The notes: generated from the letters alone by a model not told the origin. Shown: positions 1-9,667, numbered from the stretch's first letter. The stretch: 64,000 nt of DNA from Lachnoanaerobaculum umeaense (GCF_003589745.1 NZ_CP032364.1:186001-250000); one strand, 5' to 3'. Numbers and translations are program-made.

Positions 1-1
1 G

Positions 2-202
2 AGTGAAAAGTTTAAAATAGTGACTTCTATAAGAGGAGATTCTCTGGAGGGCAGACTCAGTATAGAATCACCTATTGGTAAGGCGATAGTTGGAAAGAAA
101 AAGGGTGATAGAGTAAGGGTACCTGTAGGAGACAGAGGTTATTATGTAAAAATAATGTCAATAGAGATAAGCAATGAAGAAGATGAAATAAGATCGTTTT
201 AG
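2..202 (+). CDS. greA: GreA/GreB-type transcription elongation factor, C-terminal part (partial)
   Basis: The frame is open from the left edge, so only the last 66 residues are present. The [14 protein letters not shown] segment followed by a YYVKIMSIE strand matches the C-terminal FKBP-like domain of GreA, which binds RNA polymerase near the secondary channel and helps rescue backtracked complexes. The N-terminal coiled coil that carries the catalytic acidic tip lies outside the window, so a GreA-domain fusion cannot be excluded. The gene ends 8 bp before dtd, whose ribosome site (AGGAGG) directly follows the stop codon. Confidence 0.75.
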   Translation, partial: SEKFKIVTSIRGDSLEGRLSIESPIGKAIVGKKKGDRVRVPVGDRGYYVKIMSIEISNEEDEIRSF

Positions 203-210
203 GAGGAAAT

Positions 211-648
211 ATGAAGCTTGTTATACAAAGGGTAAATTATGCCAATGTAAAGATAGATGGAGAAGAAGTAGGAAAGATAAAAAAAGGGCTTTTGGTTTTA
301 GTAGGTGTAGCCGCAGAGGATGATGAAAAGATAGTAGAAAAATATTTTAATAAACTTATAAAGCTTAGAATATTTGAAGATGAAAATGGAAAAACCAATT
401 TGTCATTAAAAGATGTAGGTGGTGAGCTTTTATTGGTGTCACAGTTTACATTACTTGCAAATTGTAAGGAAGGAAATAGACCAAGTTTCATAGGAGCAGG
501 TTCACCGGATGAGGCAAAGAGATTATATGAATATATGGTAGAACTGGGCAAAAAGTCAGATATACATACCGAATCTGGAGTATTTGGTGCAGATATGAAA
601 GTAAGTCTTGAAAATGACGGACCTTTTACTATAGTATTGGAACTCTAA
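211..648 (+). CDS. dtd: D-aminoacyl-tRNA deacylase (DTD)
   Basis: The 145-residue product is full length for DTD, which hydrolyses D-aminoacyl-tRNAs and glycyl-tRNA(Ala) in the cytosol as a homodimer. It starts MKLVIQRV, carries the SQFTL motif near residue 78 and ends with the NDGPFT segment, the counterpart of the conserved NxGP cross-subunit motif. AGGAGG lies 4 bases upstream of ATG. The next gene starts one base after the stop, so dtd is probably cotranscribed with the two-component genes, although their functions look unrelated. Confidence 0.95.
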   Translation: MKLVIQRVNYANVKIDGEEVGKIKKGLLVLVGVAAEDDEKIVEKYFNKLIKLRIFEDENGKTNLSLKDVGGELLLVSQFTLLANCKEGNRPSFIGAGSPDEAKRLYEYMVELGKKSDIHTESGVFGADMKVSLENDGPFTIVLEL

Positions 649-649
649 T

Positions 650-2254
650 ATGAAAGAGCTTTATAAAATATTGTTGGTGGATGATGAAGAAGAGGTCAGA
701 AAGAGTATTATAAAAAAAATAAACTGGGAAGAAGAGGGATTCTTAGTAGTAGGTGATGCTGAAAATGGTGTAGAGGCATTGGAGAAGATAGAGAATCTAA
801 ATCCGGATCTTGTCTTTACAGATATCAGAATGCCGTATATGGATGGACTGGAGTTGATAAATGAAATCAATGAAAGATATCCACTGATAAAGTCTATTAT
901 TTTCTCAGGATTTGATGATTTTGACTATGCAAAAGAAGCTATAAGGATGGGAGTTATAGAATATGTTCTAAAGCCGGTATCTGCAATAGAGCTTACTGAA
1001 ATACTAAGAAAAGTCCACAAAACTATGGATGAGGAGCTTAATAAAAAGAGAGATATTGAAAGACTTAAAAGAGGTTATCAAGCCAGCCTTCCAATACTTA
1101 GAGAACAGTTTTTAAACGGACTCATACATGGAAGTCTTGGCAAATCTGAGATAGAGTATGCCCTGACAGAGTATGAAATAAACCTAAAAAATGCAAGTAA
1201 ATATATGGTGGCAGCTGTACATATAGATGATATGGATAGCCATATAATGGCTAAGGAACTTATACCTATATCTGTGAAGGTCAACCTGCTTGGAAATCTT
1301 GAGAATAAAGTACAAGTAGAAATTTTTTCAGTATATTCAGAAACCAGTATAGTTATCCTTATTGGATTGCCTGAGAAAATGTCAAAGAACTATATAATGT
1401 CTATACTTTCAGAAGCGATAAAGGATGCTAACAGGGCCATAGGGGTGAATTTGACAATAGGTCTTGGTATAAGTGTAAATGATATTACCGGGCTTCATAC
1501 ATCATATACTTTGGCAAAAGAGGCACTGGGTTATAGAGGTATTGTCGGCAATGGTGAAGTTATCTACATAAAGGATATGGAGCCGGTCAAGTCAGATAAG
1601 CTTAAGTTTGAAGATATAGAGGCAAAGGAATATATTAATATATTAAAGTTTGGAAGTGATGAAAGTATAATAGAATATGCTGAAAAGATCTTTTCAAAAT
1701 TGAAGGAGTCAAAAGTACACTCCAGCCAATATCAGTCATATATGATAAATGTAATAAATGTTATTATTAATTTGGCACAAGACTACGGACTGGAACTCTC
1801 AGTCTTAACAAAGACTGCTACAGATTATATAGATCTTTTGGATAAGATAAAGGATACCGGAGGCTTTAGAGAGTGGCTAATGGAGGCCAGCATAAATATT
1901 GCACATAGGATAAGAGAGGATCGTGTAGTTACCTCAAAGAAGGTACTTGAAGAGGCAAAGATTTATATTGAAGAAAACTTTGCGGACATGGAGCTTTCCT
2001 TGGAGAAACTTTGCAAACATTTGCATGTTTCTGTAGCAAGATTTTCCACAAACTTTAAAAAAGATATGGGTATATCATATGTAAACTTCCTTACAAATGT
2101 GAGACTACAAAAGGCAGTTGAGCTTTTAAAGACTACTGATGAAAAGACATATATGATAGCGGAGATGGTTGGATATGCAGATCAGAACTACTTTAGTTAT
2201 GTTTTTAAGAAAAAATACGGAGTTTCACCGTCCAAATATCGTCAGCAGGGATAA
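650..2254 (+). CDS. AraC-type response regulator (YesN-like)
   Basis: The 534-residue protein has an N-terminal receiver domain (about residues 5-125) with the acidic pocket DD at 11-12, the phosphoacceptor Asp58 in the TDIRMP motif and the conserved Lys in VLKPVS. A long linker leads to a C-terminal AraC helix-turn-helix pair (about residues 425-530) ending in the usual YADQNYFSYVFKKKYG signature. It is a predicted DNA-binding transcription activator phosphorylated by the adjacent histidine kinase, which starts 3 bp downstream. Targets are not shown by the sequence; sugar uptake or metabolism genes are likely given the two sugar-binding-like proteins in the operon. Confidence 0.93.
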   Translation: MKELYKILLVDDEEEVRKSIIKKINWEEEGFLVVGDAENGVEALEKIENLNPDLVFTDIRMPYMDGLELINEINERYPLIKSIIFSGFDDFDYAKEAIRMGVIEYVLKPVSAIELTEILRKVHKTMDEELNKKRDIERLKRGYQASLPILREQFLNGLIHGSLGKSEIEYALTEYEINLKNASKYMVAAVHIDDMDSHIMAKELIPISVKVNLLGNLENKVQVEIFSVYSETSIVILIGLPEKMSKNYIMSILSEAIKDANRAIGVNLTIGLGISVNDITGLHTSYTLAKEALGYRGIVGNGEVIYIKDMEPVKSDKLKFEDIEAKEYINILKFGSDESIIEYAEKIFSKLKESKVHSSQYQSYMINVINVIINLAQDYGLELSVLTKTATDYIDLLDKIKDTGGFREWLMEASINIAHRIREDRVVTSKKVLEEAKIYIEENFADMELSLEKLCKHLHVSVARFSTNFKKDMGISYVNFLTNVRLQKAVELLKTTDEKTYMIAEMVGYADQNYFSYVFKKKYGVSPSKYRQQG

Positions 2255-2257
2255 TAT

Positions 2258-4048
2258 ATGGATAAGAAAAAATTCAGTATAAAGAGCCTGAGTATAAAAA
2301 ATCTGAGTATTCAAAGCTCTATTTTTATGTACTTTACTGTAACAGCTATTATTGCTATTGCACTTATAAGTCTCATAATGTTTCAAAGGTTTACCAACAG
2401 TTTGAATGCTACTATTATAGAGGAAAACTCAGGTATTATAGGTCAGTTGGGAGAGTCTATCGACTCTTATCTTAGAAATTCTATGAAGATATCAGATTCT
2501 ATCTACTATAATGTTATTAAAAACACAGATATATCAGGTGAGGATATAAAAAAGGGAATGAATCTGATATATGTAAACAATGACAATATGATAGACGATA
2601 TAGCTTTAATATCAGGAAAAGGTGAGCTTATAGAATCTATGCCTGCACTTAGACTGAAAGATAATAGTAATGTTTTGGAGAGCAACTTTTTTAAAAAGAG
2701 TATGGCAGAGAGTGAATATATTCATTTTTCCATGCCGCATATAAGAGATTTATTTGACCAAAATGAAAGCAGTTATTCTTGGGTTATGTCTCTTTCAAGA
2801 GCTGTAGAGGTAACAGATGAGGGTAGAGCCACACAGGCGGTATTACTTATAAATTTGAACTATATGTTTTTTGAAGAGATGTTTTCAAATGTAAATCTTG
2901 GAAATGGTGGATATATTTATTTGACAAATGATGAGGGTGATATAATATGGCACCCAAGACAAAATGAGATATATTCAGGTCGCTTTAAAGAAAATAATAA
3001 ATATGTATCTACCTTAAAGGATGGCATAACTGTAGAAAATATTGGTGGGAAACAGCTTACTTTAAATGTTAGAACAATAGGATATACCGGTTGGAAACTT
3101 GTGGGTGTTACTCCAAGTGCCGCACTCAATATAGATGGAATTAAGTTTAGATTCTTTGTATTATTTGTGGCGGATTTATTCCTGTTTTTATTGGCAATGA
3201 TAAATGCATTTATATCAAATAAGATATCAAACCCGATAAAACTTTTGGACGGTAGAGTAAGAGAGATAGAGAGCGGCAATCTGAATGTGGAGATAGTACC
3301 GAGTGGTTCCTATGAAGTGGAGCATCTTGGGAATTCAATTAAAAATATGCTAAGCAGAATAAAGGTTTTGATGTCTGATCTGGTAGACGAGCACAATGCT
3401 AAGAGAAAGAGCGAGTTTGATACTTTACAGTCTCAAATAAATCCACATTTTCTATATAATACTTTGGACATTATTGTATGGATGATTGAAAATGAGAAGC
3501 CGGATAAGGCAGTCAGTATTGTAACTGCACTGGCAAAATTCTTTAGAATTTCACTAAGTAAAGGAAAGAATATAATAACTGTAAAAGATGAAGTGGAGCA
3601 TGTAAGGAACTATCTGATGATACAGAATATGCGTTTTAAGAACAGATTTGAATACAGCATAGATGTGGAGGATGACATTTTATCCTATTCTTCTTTAAAA
3701 CTTATGCTACAGCCTTTGGTAGAAAATGCTATATATCATGGCATGGAGTTTATGGATGGAGATGGTAAGATAGAGGTAAGAGTCTTTAAGGAAAATGACA
3801 GCCTGTATTTTACAATAAGTGACAATGGTCTGGGTATGAGTGAAGATGTTGTTGCTACATTGCTAAGCAAGGATATTATACCAAGCAAAAAAGGTTCAGG
3901 TATAGGAGTGAAAAATGTAAATGAAAGAATAAAACTATATTTTGGAAATGAGTATGGCCTTAAGGTAGAGTCAGAGCCTGATGAAGGTACAAAGATCACT
4001 ATTCATTTACCGGCTATAGTTTATGGAGAGAAAGATGAAGATAGATAA
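2258..4048 (+). CDS. YesM-family sensor histidine kinase
   Basis: This 596-residue membrane kinase has a first membrane span at about residues 20-43, a large extracellular Cache-like sensor region, a second span near 290-312, a HAMP linker and a C-terminal kinase. His397 in SQINPHFLYNTL is the phosphorylated histidine typical of the LytS/YesM class. An N box (LVENAIYHGMEF), DNGLGM and a GxGIGVxNV loop form the ATP-binding domain. It pairs with the AraC-type regulator just upstream. The stop overlaps the start region of the next gene, so the four genes form one unit. The ligand may reach the sensor through the two anchored binding proteins that follow. Confidence 0.94.
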   Translation: MDKKKFSIKSLSIKNLSIQSSIFMYFTVTAIIAIALISLIMFQRFTNSLNATIIEENSGIIGQLGESIDSYLRNSMKISDSIYYNVIKNTDISGEDIKKGMNLIYVNNDNMIDDIALISGKGELIESMPALRLKDNSNVLESNFFKKSMAESEYIHFSMPHIRDLFDQNESSYSWVMSLSRAVEVTDEGRATQAVLLINLNYMFFEEMFSNVNLGNGGYIYLTNDEGDIIWHPRQNEIYSGRFKENNKYVSTLKDGITVENIGGKQLTLNVRTIGYTGWKLVGVTPSAALNIDGIKFRFFVLFVADLFLFLLAMINAFISNKISNPIKLLDGRVREIESGNLNVEIVPSGSYEVEHLGNSIKNMLSRIKVLMSDLVDEHNAKRKSEFDTLQSQINPHFLYNTLDIIVWMIENEKPDKAVSIVTALAKFFRISLSKGKNIITVKDEVEHVRNYLMIQNMRFKNRFEYSIDVEDDILSYSSLKLMLQPLVENAIYHGMEFMDGDGKIEVRVFKENDSLYFTISDNGLGMSEDVVATLLSKDIIPSKKGSGIGVKNVNERIKLYFGNEYGLKVESEPDEGTKITIHLPAIVYGEKDEDR

Positions 4049-4982
4049 AATATATATATGGATACCATGGTTTCTCTCTATAGTATTATTGTTTATACTT
4101 TCACAGACAAATCTTATTTTAAAAGAAAGTACGCCACAGGTTTATCAGGTATCTCTGATACTTGATGTTGAGGATGAGAGCAAATACATCAACTTAAAAA
4201 AGGGAGTAGACGCTGCTGCAAATAAATATAATATTGATATAAATCTTATAACCCTAAATAATGTAAGCCAAAATGAGATTATAGAGTCAGAAGAGGAAAA
4301 TGGTACCAATGGTATAATTGTGCTTGCAAAAAATGACTTAAAACTGGGTTTGACAAAGACTCCCATAGTAGTACTTAAATCAAAGGATATGGAGGTATTT
4401 GACAGTGGCACAAATAGTGCCTCAAGAAAAACTGTAAATATAGATTATGCAGATATGATCAAGAAGCTATATGATGATTTTGAAACTGATGTTGATGGAA
4501 ACTTACCGGTATATGTTTTTTTCAATAATAGGAATTTGTCCGGTGTTAAGTCTGAAATAGATTTCTTGAAATTAAAGCAGGCTTCTAATATAATTCTTGT
4601 AGAGGGAGACGAAAAGGAGTTTAGAACAGCTATAGAGGATTTGGTGCATAGCAGTAAAAATGCCTATGTGTTCTCACTTGATAAGAACAGTACAGATAGT
4701 ATATGTAAGATACTTGGTGGAAGTAGTGTGTATAATGAACATATACAGGGATTTTATTGTATCGGAGCTACGACATTCTTTTTAAATAAATTAAATGATG
4801 GTACAATAGATGCTATAACTACAGTGAATGAGTATGATGAGGGATATTTGGCAGTTGAGATGCTGATGGAAGACTTGAAAAAGACTGCCTATATGTCAAA
4901 TATTGATATGGAAAATATGCTGATAGATAAGGAGAGTCTGGAAGATGAAGATATAGTAAAACAGCTTTTCCCTATAGATTAG
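4035..4982 (+). CDS. membrane-anchored periplasmic-binding-protein-like protein
   Basis: The product (about 315 residues) has one N-terminal hydrophobic segment (IYIWIPWFLSIVLLFIL) and no lipobox cysteine, followed by a domain laid out like a type I sugar-binding protein (QVSLILDVED, then ITTVNEYDEGYLAVEML near the end). The start at 4035 is preferred because GGAG lies 6 bases ahead of it; an ATG at 4023 has no ribosome site. It overlaps the kinase gene by 14 bp. It is predicted to face the outside of the membrane and to act as a ligand-binding partner of the kinase rather than a transport component, since no permease or ATPase is encoded. The binding face looks diverged, so the ligand cannot be named. 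Confidence 0.7.
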   Translation: MKIDKIYIWIPWFLSIVLLFILSQTNLILKESTPQVYQVSLILDVEDESKYINLKKGVDAAANKYNIDINLITLNNVSQNEIIESEEENGTNGIIVLAKNDLKLGLTKTPIVVLKSKDMEVFDSGTNSASRKTVNIDYADMIKKLYDDFETDVDGNLPVYVFFNNRNLSGVKSEIDFLKLKQASNIILVEGDEKEFRTAIEDLVHSSKNAYVFSLDKNSTDSICKILGGSSVYNEHIQGFYCIGATTFFLNKLNDGTIDAITTVNEYDEGYLAVEMLMEDLKKTAYMSNIDMENMLIDKESLEDEDIVKQLFPID

Positions 4983-5000
4983 GCATATCTTGGGAGGAAA

Positions 5001-6020
5001 ATGAAGAAAAGTTATGGTTTTTTTATGATTATTGCAGTCCTTGTTGCTGCATTGATCGGTGTTTTTTTTATGATAAGTCATATTGACCCACCAAAGAAAA
5101 ATGTTGTTAAGATAGGACTTTGTCTTTATAGATTTGACGACACTTTTATATCAAATGTCAGACATGAAATTGAAGAATATGTAAAAGTATATGAGAATGA
5201 AAATGATATCAAGATAAATCTTGAAGTAGTAGATGCTAAAGACAATCAAAACACACAAAATCATCAGGTGGAGAGATTTGTATCATTAGATTATGATGTA
5301 CTACTAATAAATGTTGTGGACAGATTTGCCGCCTCAAATATGATTGAAACAGCGGTGGGAGCAGATATTCCTATAATATTTTTTAATAGAAAGCCTGTAG
5401 ATGATGATTTGAATCGAGCTGACAATATCTACTATATAGGAGCAGGGCCAAAGGCAGCAGGTATAGAGCAGGCAAATATAATAATAGATGCCTATAAGGA
5501 AAGTCCACACAGCATTGATATAGATGGTGATGGTGTGATAAATTATGTGCTTTTAGAAGGTGAGCCAAGTCATCAGGATTCTTTAGTTAGAACAGAGTGG
5601 GTGATAAAGACTCTACAGGATAATGATATTCCGATAAATAAGCTAAATGGTGCTATCGGCAACTGGGAAAGGGCTCAAGGCTCAGCACTTATGGAGGAGT
5701 GGCTCAAAGAATATAATAATATAGATCTGATCATCTCAAATAATGATGATATGGCTTTGGGTGCAATCGATGCCATAGAAAGAGCCAATAATATAAGCGG
5801 CATAAAGGCGGTAGGTATAGATGGAACGAAGGAGGCTCTTGAGGCAATCAAAGAAGGTAAACTTTTGGGCACTATAGAAAGTGATAAAAAGGAATATGCC
5901 AAGGCAGTGGTTGAGATTGCAATGTCAAGTATAGGTAAGTCAACATTGCCTGAGGACATAAAATACAAACTTTTGGACAACAGAACTTATGATGTTGAAC
6001 AAATTCCTAGGATAAAATAA
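5001..6020 (+). CDS. galactose/glucose-binding-type (MglB-like) substrate-binding protein
   Basis: The 339-residue protein resembles MglB: a type I periplasmic binding fold, a DIDGDG acidic loop followed by VLLEGEPSHQDS near residues 175-195, and ISNNDDMALGAIDAI in the C-terminal lobe. The N-terminus is hydrophobic but has no lipobox cysteine, so it may stay anchored by an uncleaved segment. GGGAGG precedes ATG by about 5 bases. It is the last gene before a terminator, and no mglA or mglC follows. I infer that it delivers a hexose signal to the kinase in the same operon, as described for related three-component xylose sensors in clostridia. Confidence 0.85.
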   Translation: MKKSYGFFMIIAVLVAALIGVFFMISHIDPPKKNVVKIGLCLYRFDDTFISNVRHEIEEYVKVYENENDIKINLEVVDAKDNQNTQNHQVERFVSLDYDVLLINVVDRFAASNMIETAVGADIPIIFFNRKPVDDDLNRADNIYYIGAGPKAAGIEQANIIIDAYKESPHSIDIDGDGVINYVLLEGEPSHQDSLVRTEWVIKTLQDNDIPINKLNGAIGNWERAQGSALMEEWLKEYNNIDLIISNNDDMALGAIDAIERANNISGIKAVGIDGTKEALEAIKEGKLLGTIESDKKEYAKAVVEIAMSSIGKSTLPEDIKYKLLDNRTYDVEQIPRIK

Positions 6021-6072
6021 TTTTTTATACAAAACTGACAATTAAATTTTATACATATTGCATATGAAATAT

Positions 6073-6104
6073 AAAAAAGAGCATTGACTTATATGCTCTT
6101 TTTT
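6073..6104 (+). terminator. rho-independent terminator of the sensor operon
   Basis: AGAGCAT (6078-6084) pairs with ATGCTCT (6093-6099) around an 8-base loop, flanked by A-runs and a T-run. It separates the sensor operon from the Tad locus. Confidence 0.85.
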
Positions 6105-6187
6105 ATTATGATAAAAATCTAAAGATTAGAGCAACTTTCTAGTGGGTGCTCAGGGGACATTTCTTTAAATAATTCTATAGGAGTTTT

Positions 6188-7195
6188 ATGAGGCATATTA
6201 TAGCGGTGATTGATACAGATATACGCTTTGCCTTAAAATTATCTGATTTTCTTTCTAAGGAGGATAGGATTCCTTTCAAAGCTGTCGCTTATACTTCATT
6301 CCACATGTACAGTAATGAGACTTCTTCTATGGAGATAGTGGCATTTATTACAGATCTTGACAATGTGGATGAATGTATATCTACCGGACTTCCGGTTATC
6401 CTTCTATCAGATGATGCAATGGTAAAGTCAAAATATACCAATTCGTCAAAGCTTTTCTGTTCAATATTCAAATTTTGTGGTGTACATATTATTGTTGATG
6501 AGCTGCTAGGTTTCTTTTCCCAAAACGATTCGTTTGGACTTAACAGTACATGTAAAAATACCAAAGTTTATGGGGTTTATTCTCCTATAAACAGATGTGG
6601 CAGATCAAGTCTTTCAGTGGCATTTCATTCTTATTTTTGTTCAGAGTCAAATAGTTCTTTACTTATTTCCTTTGATGAATATGATTCAGTATTTGCCGTT
6701 TTGCGAAAAGAAAACAGTAGAGATCTTTCTGATGTATTCTACTGCTACAAAACAGGAGATTTAAATTTTGCAAAACTGGGTGAATGTATCAGCAGGGTGG
6801 AGGATTTAAATATTTTATTACCGGCCAGATACAATGAAGATCTGTTCTATCTTTCAGATAATGAGCTTACGAAATTTATGAATGATATTTTGATGGCGAA
6901 CTTGTTTGAAATCATAGTGATAGATTTTGGCAGTATAGGCAGAAGATCAATGCAAATTTTAGATATGTGTGAAAAGATATTCTGTCCGATAATGGGAGAA
7001 AGCGGCAGTGTGGAAAGTACAAAGATAAATGAATTCAAATCACTTTTGGGAAGAAACGGATATTCTGAAATTATTCACAAATTGCATGAGATAAAGCTGC
7101 CAAAGGATGATATTTCTACAGATATATTTAATTTTACTAAGTTAAAAAGGCATGATTATTTTATACAGATTTCAAAAATAGCAGAGGGCTTGTAA
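6188..7195 (+). CDS. tadZ: TadZ/CpaE-like pilus assembly protein
   Basis: The 335-residue protein has an N-terminal receiver-like half (RHIIAVIDTD) and a C-terminal MinD/ParA-like half, as in TadZ/CpaE, which mark the pilus assembly site. The nucleotide loop is degenerate: YSPINRCGRSSLSVAF stands where a Mrp/MinD protein has KGGxGKTT, so the canonical lysine is missing and ATP hydrolysis is doubtful. Its place at the head of the Tad operon, 3 bp before the prepilin peptidase gene, supports the call. GGAG lies about 5 bases before the start. Confidence 0.8.
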   Translation: MRHIIAVIDTDIRFALKLSDFLSKEDRIPFKAVAYTSFHMYSNETSSMEIVAFITDLDNVDECISTGLPVILLSDDAMVKSKYTNSSKLFCSIFKFCGVHIIVDELLGFFSQNDSFGLNSTCKNTKVYGVYSPINRCGRSSLSVAFHSYFCSESNSSLLISFDEYDSVFAVLRKENSRDLSDVFYCYKTGDLNFAKLGECISRVEDLNILLPARYNEDLFYLSDNELTKFMNDILMANLFEIIVIDFGSIGRRSMQILDMCEKIFCPIMGESGSVESTKINEFKSLLGRNGYSEIIHKLHEIKLPKDDISTDIFNFTKLKRHDYFIQISKIAEGL

Positions 7196-7198
7196 TTT

Positions 7199-7678
7199 AT
7201 GATTTATTATATAGTAGGCAGTATGTTGGTAATTACAACCTTTACTGACATACTATGGAGGAAGATACCAAATAGTATTGTTTGGGGATATTTTATTCTG
7301 GGAATTTTTACATTACATTTTGGATTTGCAATTAGATTTTTAGTTGCATTATTTCTTTTTTCTATTCTATACCATCTCAAGTTTTTTGGTGCGGGAGATG
7401 TAAAATTATTTTCTTTGCTAATAGGATTTCTAGGTACATATGAGGGTATGAATATGACATTTATCGCGATAGTCTTGGCAAGTATAGGCTCATTAATTTA
7501 TATGCTGCTAAGCGGTCAGCTATTTATTAGATTCAATATGCTCATAAACTATTGTATGAGAGTCATTGCTACTGGTAAGCTTGAAAGATACTATGAATAT
7601 GATAGGATAGATAAATGTCTGATACCCATGGTTCCGTTTTTTCTGGCAGGCTTTATATTGTGGAGGTGCTTTTGTTAA
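7199..7678 (+). CDS. tadV: TadV-type prepilin peptidase (A24 family)
   Basis: This small polytopic membrane protein (159 residues) carries both A24 catalytic aspartates, in FTDILWRKIPN near residue 19 and in GAGDVKLF (the GxGD motif) near residue 65. It lacks the N-terminal methylase domain of PilD, as is usual for TadV/CpaA. It should cleave the leader of the Flp pilin and TadE-like pseudopilins at the membrane. The following tadA gene begins inside its last codons. A second A24 peptidase gene lies at 13894 in the same locus. Confidence 0.9.
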   Translation: MIYYIVGSMLVITTFTDILWRKIPNSIVWGYFILGIFTLHFGFAIRFLVALFLFSILYHLKFFGAGDVKLFSLLIGFLGTYEGMNMTFIAIVLASIGSLIYMLLSGQLFIRFNMLINYCMRVIATGKLERYYEYDRIDKCLIPMVPFFLAGFILWRCFC

Positions 7679-8937
7679 ATAGGAAAGTAACAGATGAAGA
7701 TTTTCTAAGGATACAGATAGTAAAAAAAGAAACTGAAAGCCAAATACAAAGTGAGAGCATATATGAGCAGCTCAAGAAAGAAATAAGAGATAAGCTTTCA
7801 GACCTTAGAAATATAGATGATGAAGAATTATATGAAATAATAGATGAGGAGATAATACATAAGGAACATTCTTTTTATATTCCACTTGAAGAAAAATTGA
7901 ATATCAGAAATTCGTTATTTGATTCGTTTAGAAGACTGGATATATTGCAGGAACTTTTGGATTCTAAAGACATTACAGAGATAATGGTAAATGGAAAAGA
8001 TGATATCTTTGTAGAGAAATGTGGAAAGGTAATGAAATGGAATAAGAGTTTTGTGAACAATGAAGTTTTGGAGGATATGATACAGCAGATAGTGAGTAAG
8101 GTGAATAGGGTGGTGAATGTATCCTCACCTATTGCAGACGCCAGACTCTCTGACGGCTCAAGAGTACATATAGTGTTGCCTCCAATATCACTTGATGGTC
8201 CAATTATTACTATAAGAAAATTTCCTGAAGTTATCAGTATGGAAAGGATGATATCATATGGAACCTTATCTGAGGAATGTGCAAAGTTTTTGGAAATGCT
8301 GGTATGTTCCGGATACAATATATTTATATCAGGGGGAACCAATTCAGGTAAGACTACATTTTTGAACGCACTATCCGGCTATATACCAAATGGGGAAAGA
8401 GTTATTACAATAGAGGATTCTGCAGAACTCCAGCTTATACATATAAAAAATATCGTAAGGCTTGAGACTAAGAATGCTACTTTAAGCGGTGATGGAAGTA
8501 TAGGTATAGGAGATCTGATAAGAGCTTCTCTACGAATGAATCCTGATAGGATAATAGTGGGAGAGGTAAGAGGTAGAGAAGCACTGGATATGTTGCAGGC
8601 TATGAATACAGGACATGACGGTTCTTTAAGCACTGGACATGGAAATAGTGCAAAGGATATGCTCTCAAGGCTTGAAACTATGGTATTAAGTGGTGCGGAT
8701 CTACCACTTGCCGCCATAAGATCACAGATAGCAAGTGCATTGGATATTCTGATACATCTTGGCAGGCTTAGAGAGGGAGAAAGAAGAATGCTTGAGATTT
8801 TGGAGGTTTTGCCCTATGAAAATGGGGAAATTGGACTTAATAAACTCTATGAGTTCGATATGGAAGAAAAGAAACATAAAAAGGTCGGAGAACTCAAAAA
8901 CAAACAAAAACTATTCGCAGCAGGCTATAGATTATAA
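7672..8937 (+). CDS. tadA: TadA/CpaF-type secretion ATPase
   Basis: The 421-residue cytosolic ATPase powers Flp pilus assembly. Walker A is GGTNSGKTT, Walker B lies in RIIVGEVRGREALD, and the Asp and His boxes between them (ITIEDSAEL, TGHDGSLSTGHGNS) are present. I place the start at the TTG at 7672 because GGAGG (7662-7666) lies 5 bases ahead; an in-frame ATG at 7615 would overlap tadV by 64 bp without a ribosome site. The N-terminal helical region and the LLDSKDITEIMVNG segment are typical of CpaF. It overlaps tadV by 7 bp. Confidence 0.92.
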   Translation: MLNRKVTDEDFLRIQIVKKETESQIQSESIYEQLKKEIRDKLSDLRNIDDEELYEIIDEEIIHKEHSFYIPLEEKLNIRNSLFDSFRRLDILQELLDSKDITEIMVNGKDDIFVEKCGKVMKWNKSFVNNEVLEDMIQQIVSKVNRVVNVSSPIADARLSDGSRVHIVLPPISLDGPIITIRKFPEVISMERMISYGTLSEECAKFLEMLVCSGYNIFISGGTNSGKTTFLNALSGYIPNGERVITIEDSAELQLIHIKNIVRLETKNATLSGDGSIGIGDLIRASLRMNPDRIIVGEVRGREALDMLQAMNTGHDGSLSTGHGNSAKDMLSRLETMVLSGADLPLAAIRSQIASALDILIHLGRLREGERRMLEILEVLPYENGEIGLNKLYEFDMEEKKHKKVGELKNKQKLFAAGYRL

Positions 8938-9664
8938 CAGCTATAAATTCACAGTTTTAGAATGGTTAAAATACAGTCTTTTTGCAATAGCATTAACAGC
9001 TTTAGGCTCATATATATTTTATAAGAGCATAATTATATTCTTTATTCTATTTCCATTTTGCTTTTTATACCCAAATTTGAAAAGAAAATATTTGATTGCA
9101 GAAAAGAAACGCAAGCTGGTACTGGAATTTAAGGAGGCAATAATGATACTCTCTTCTCTTTTAAATGCCGGATATTCTCTGGAAAACTCTGTAAAAGAAG
9201 CATTGGTGGAACTTAGATTATTATATTCAAAAGATAATCTGATAATTAGAGAGTTTGAGTATATAAATCAACTTATATATATGAATATCAGTGTGGAAAA
9301 AGCATTTGATGATCTGGCGTATAGAAGTCATAGTGAAGATATCAAAAGTTTTGCAAAGGTTTTGAGGATTGCAAAGAGGAGTGGAGGCAAACTTGAAAGT
9401 ATCATTTCACATACAGTGAATGTTATAGGGGATAAGGTCAGAGTAAAGGAAGAGATAGTAACTATGACTGCTGCAAAAAGGTTTGAACAGAGTGTTATGA
9501 ATATCTTTCCACTTTTTATAATTTTATATATTGATATAAGCTCTCCCGGATTTTTCAATATCATGTATACGACAATTATCGGTAGATTATGTATGAGTAT
9601 GGGATTGATAGTGTATTTGTTTGCAATGTATATTTCAAAAAGTCTTTTAAATATTGAGGTGTAG
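8816..9664 (+). CDS. tadB: TadB-like type II/IV secretion F-domain membrane protein
   Basis: This protein (about 282 residues) has a hydrophobic pair near the N-terminus (WLKYSLFAIALTALGSYIFYK, then IIIFFILFPFCFLYP), a cytosolic T2SF region (LNAGYSLENSVKEAL, RIAKRSGGKL) and C-terminal membrane spans, matching TadB of Flp pili. The start is uncertain: ATG at 8816 has GGAGG 9 bases ahead and overlaps tadA by 122 bp, while ATG at 8849 gives a shorter overlap but no clear ribosome site. It forms the membrane platform with the TadC-like protein encoded next. Confidence 0.8.
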   Translation: MKMGKLDLINSMSSIWKKRNIKRSENSKTNKNYSQQAIDYNSYKFTVLEWLKYSLFAIALTALGSYIFYKSIIIFFILFPFCFLYPNLKRKYLIAEKKRKLVLEFKEAIMILSSLLNAGYSLENSVKEALVELRLLYSKDNLIIREFEYINQLIYMNISVEKAFDDLAYRSHSEDIKSFAKVLRIAKRSGGKLESIISHTVNVIGDKVRVKEEIVTMTAAKRFEQSVMNIFPLFIILYIDISSPGFFNIMYTTIIGRLCMSMGLIVYLFAMYISKSLLNIEV

Positions 9665-9667
9665 TAG

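Noticed and set aside
7615..7671. ATG start for tadA 19 codons earlier
   Set aside because: It has no ribosome site and overlaps tadV by 64 bp; the TTG at 7672 has GGAGG at ideal spacing.
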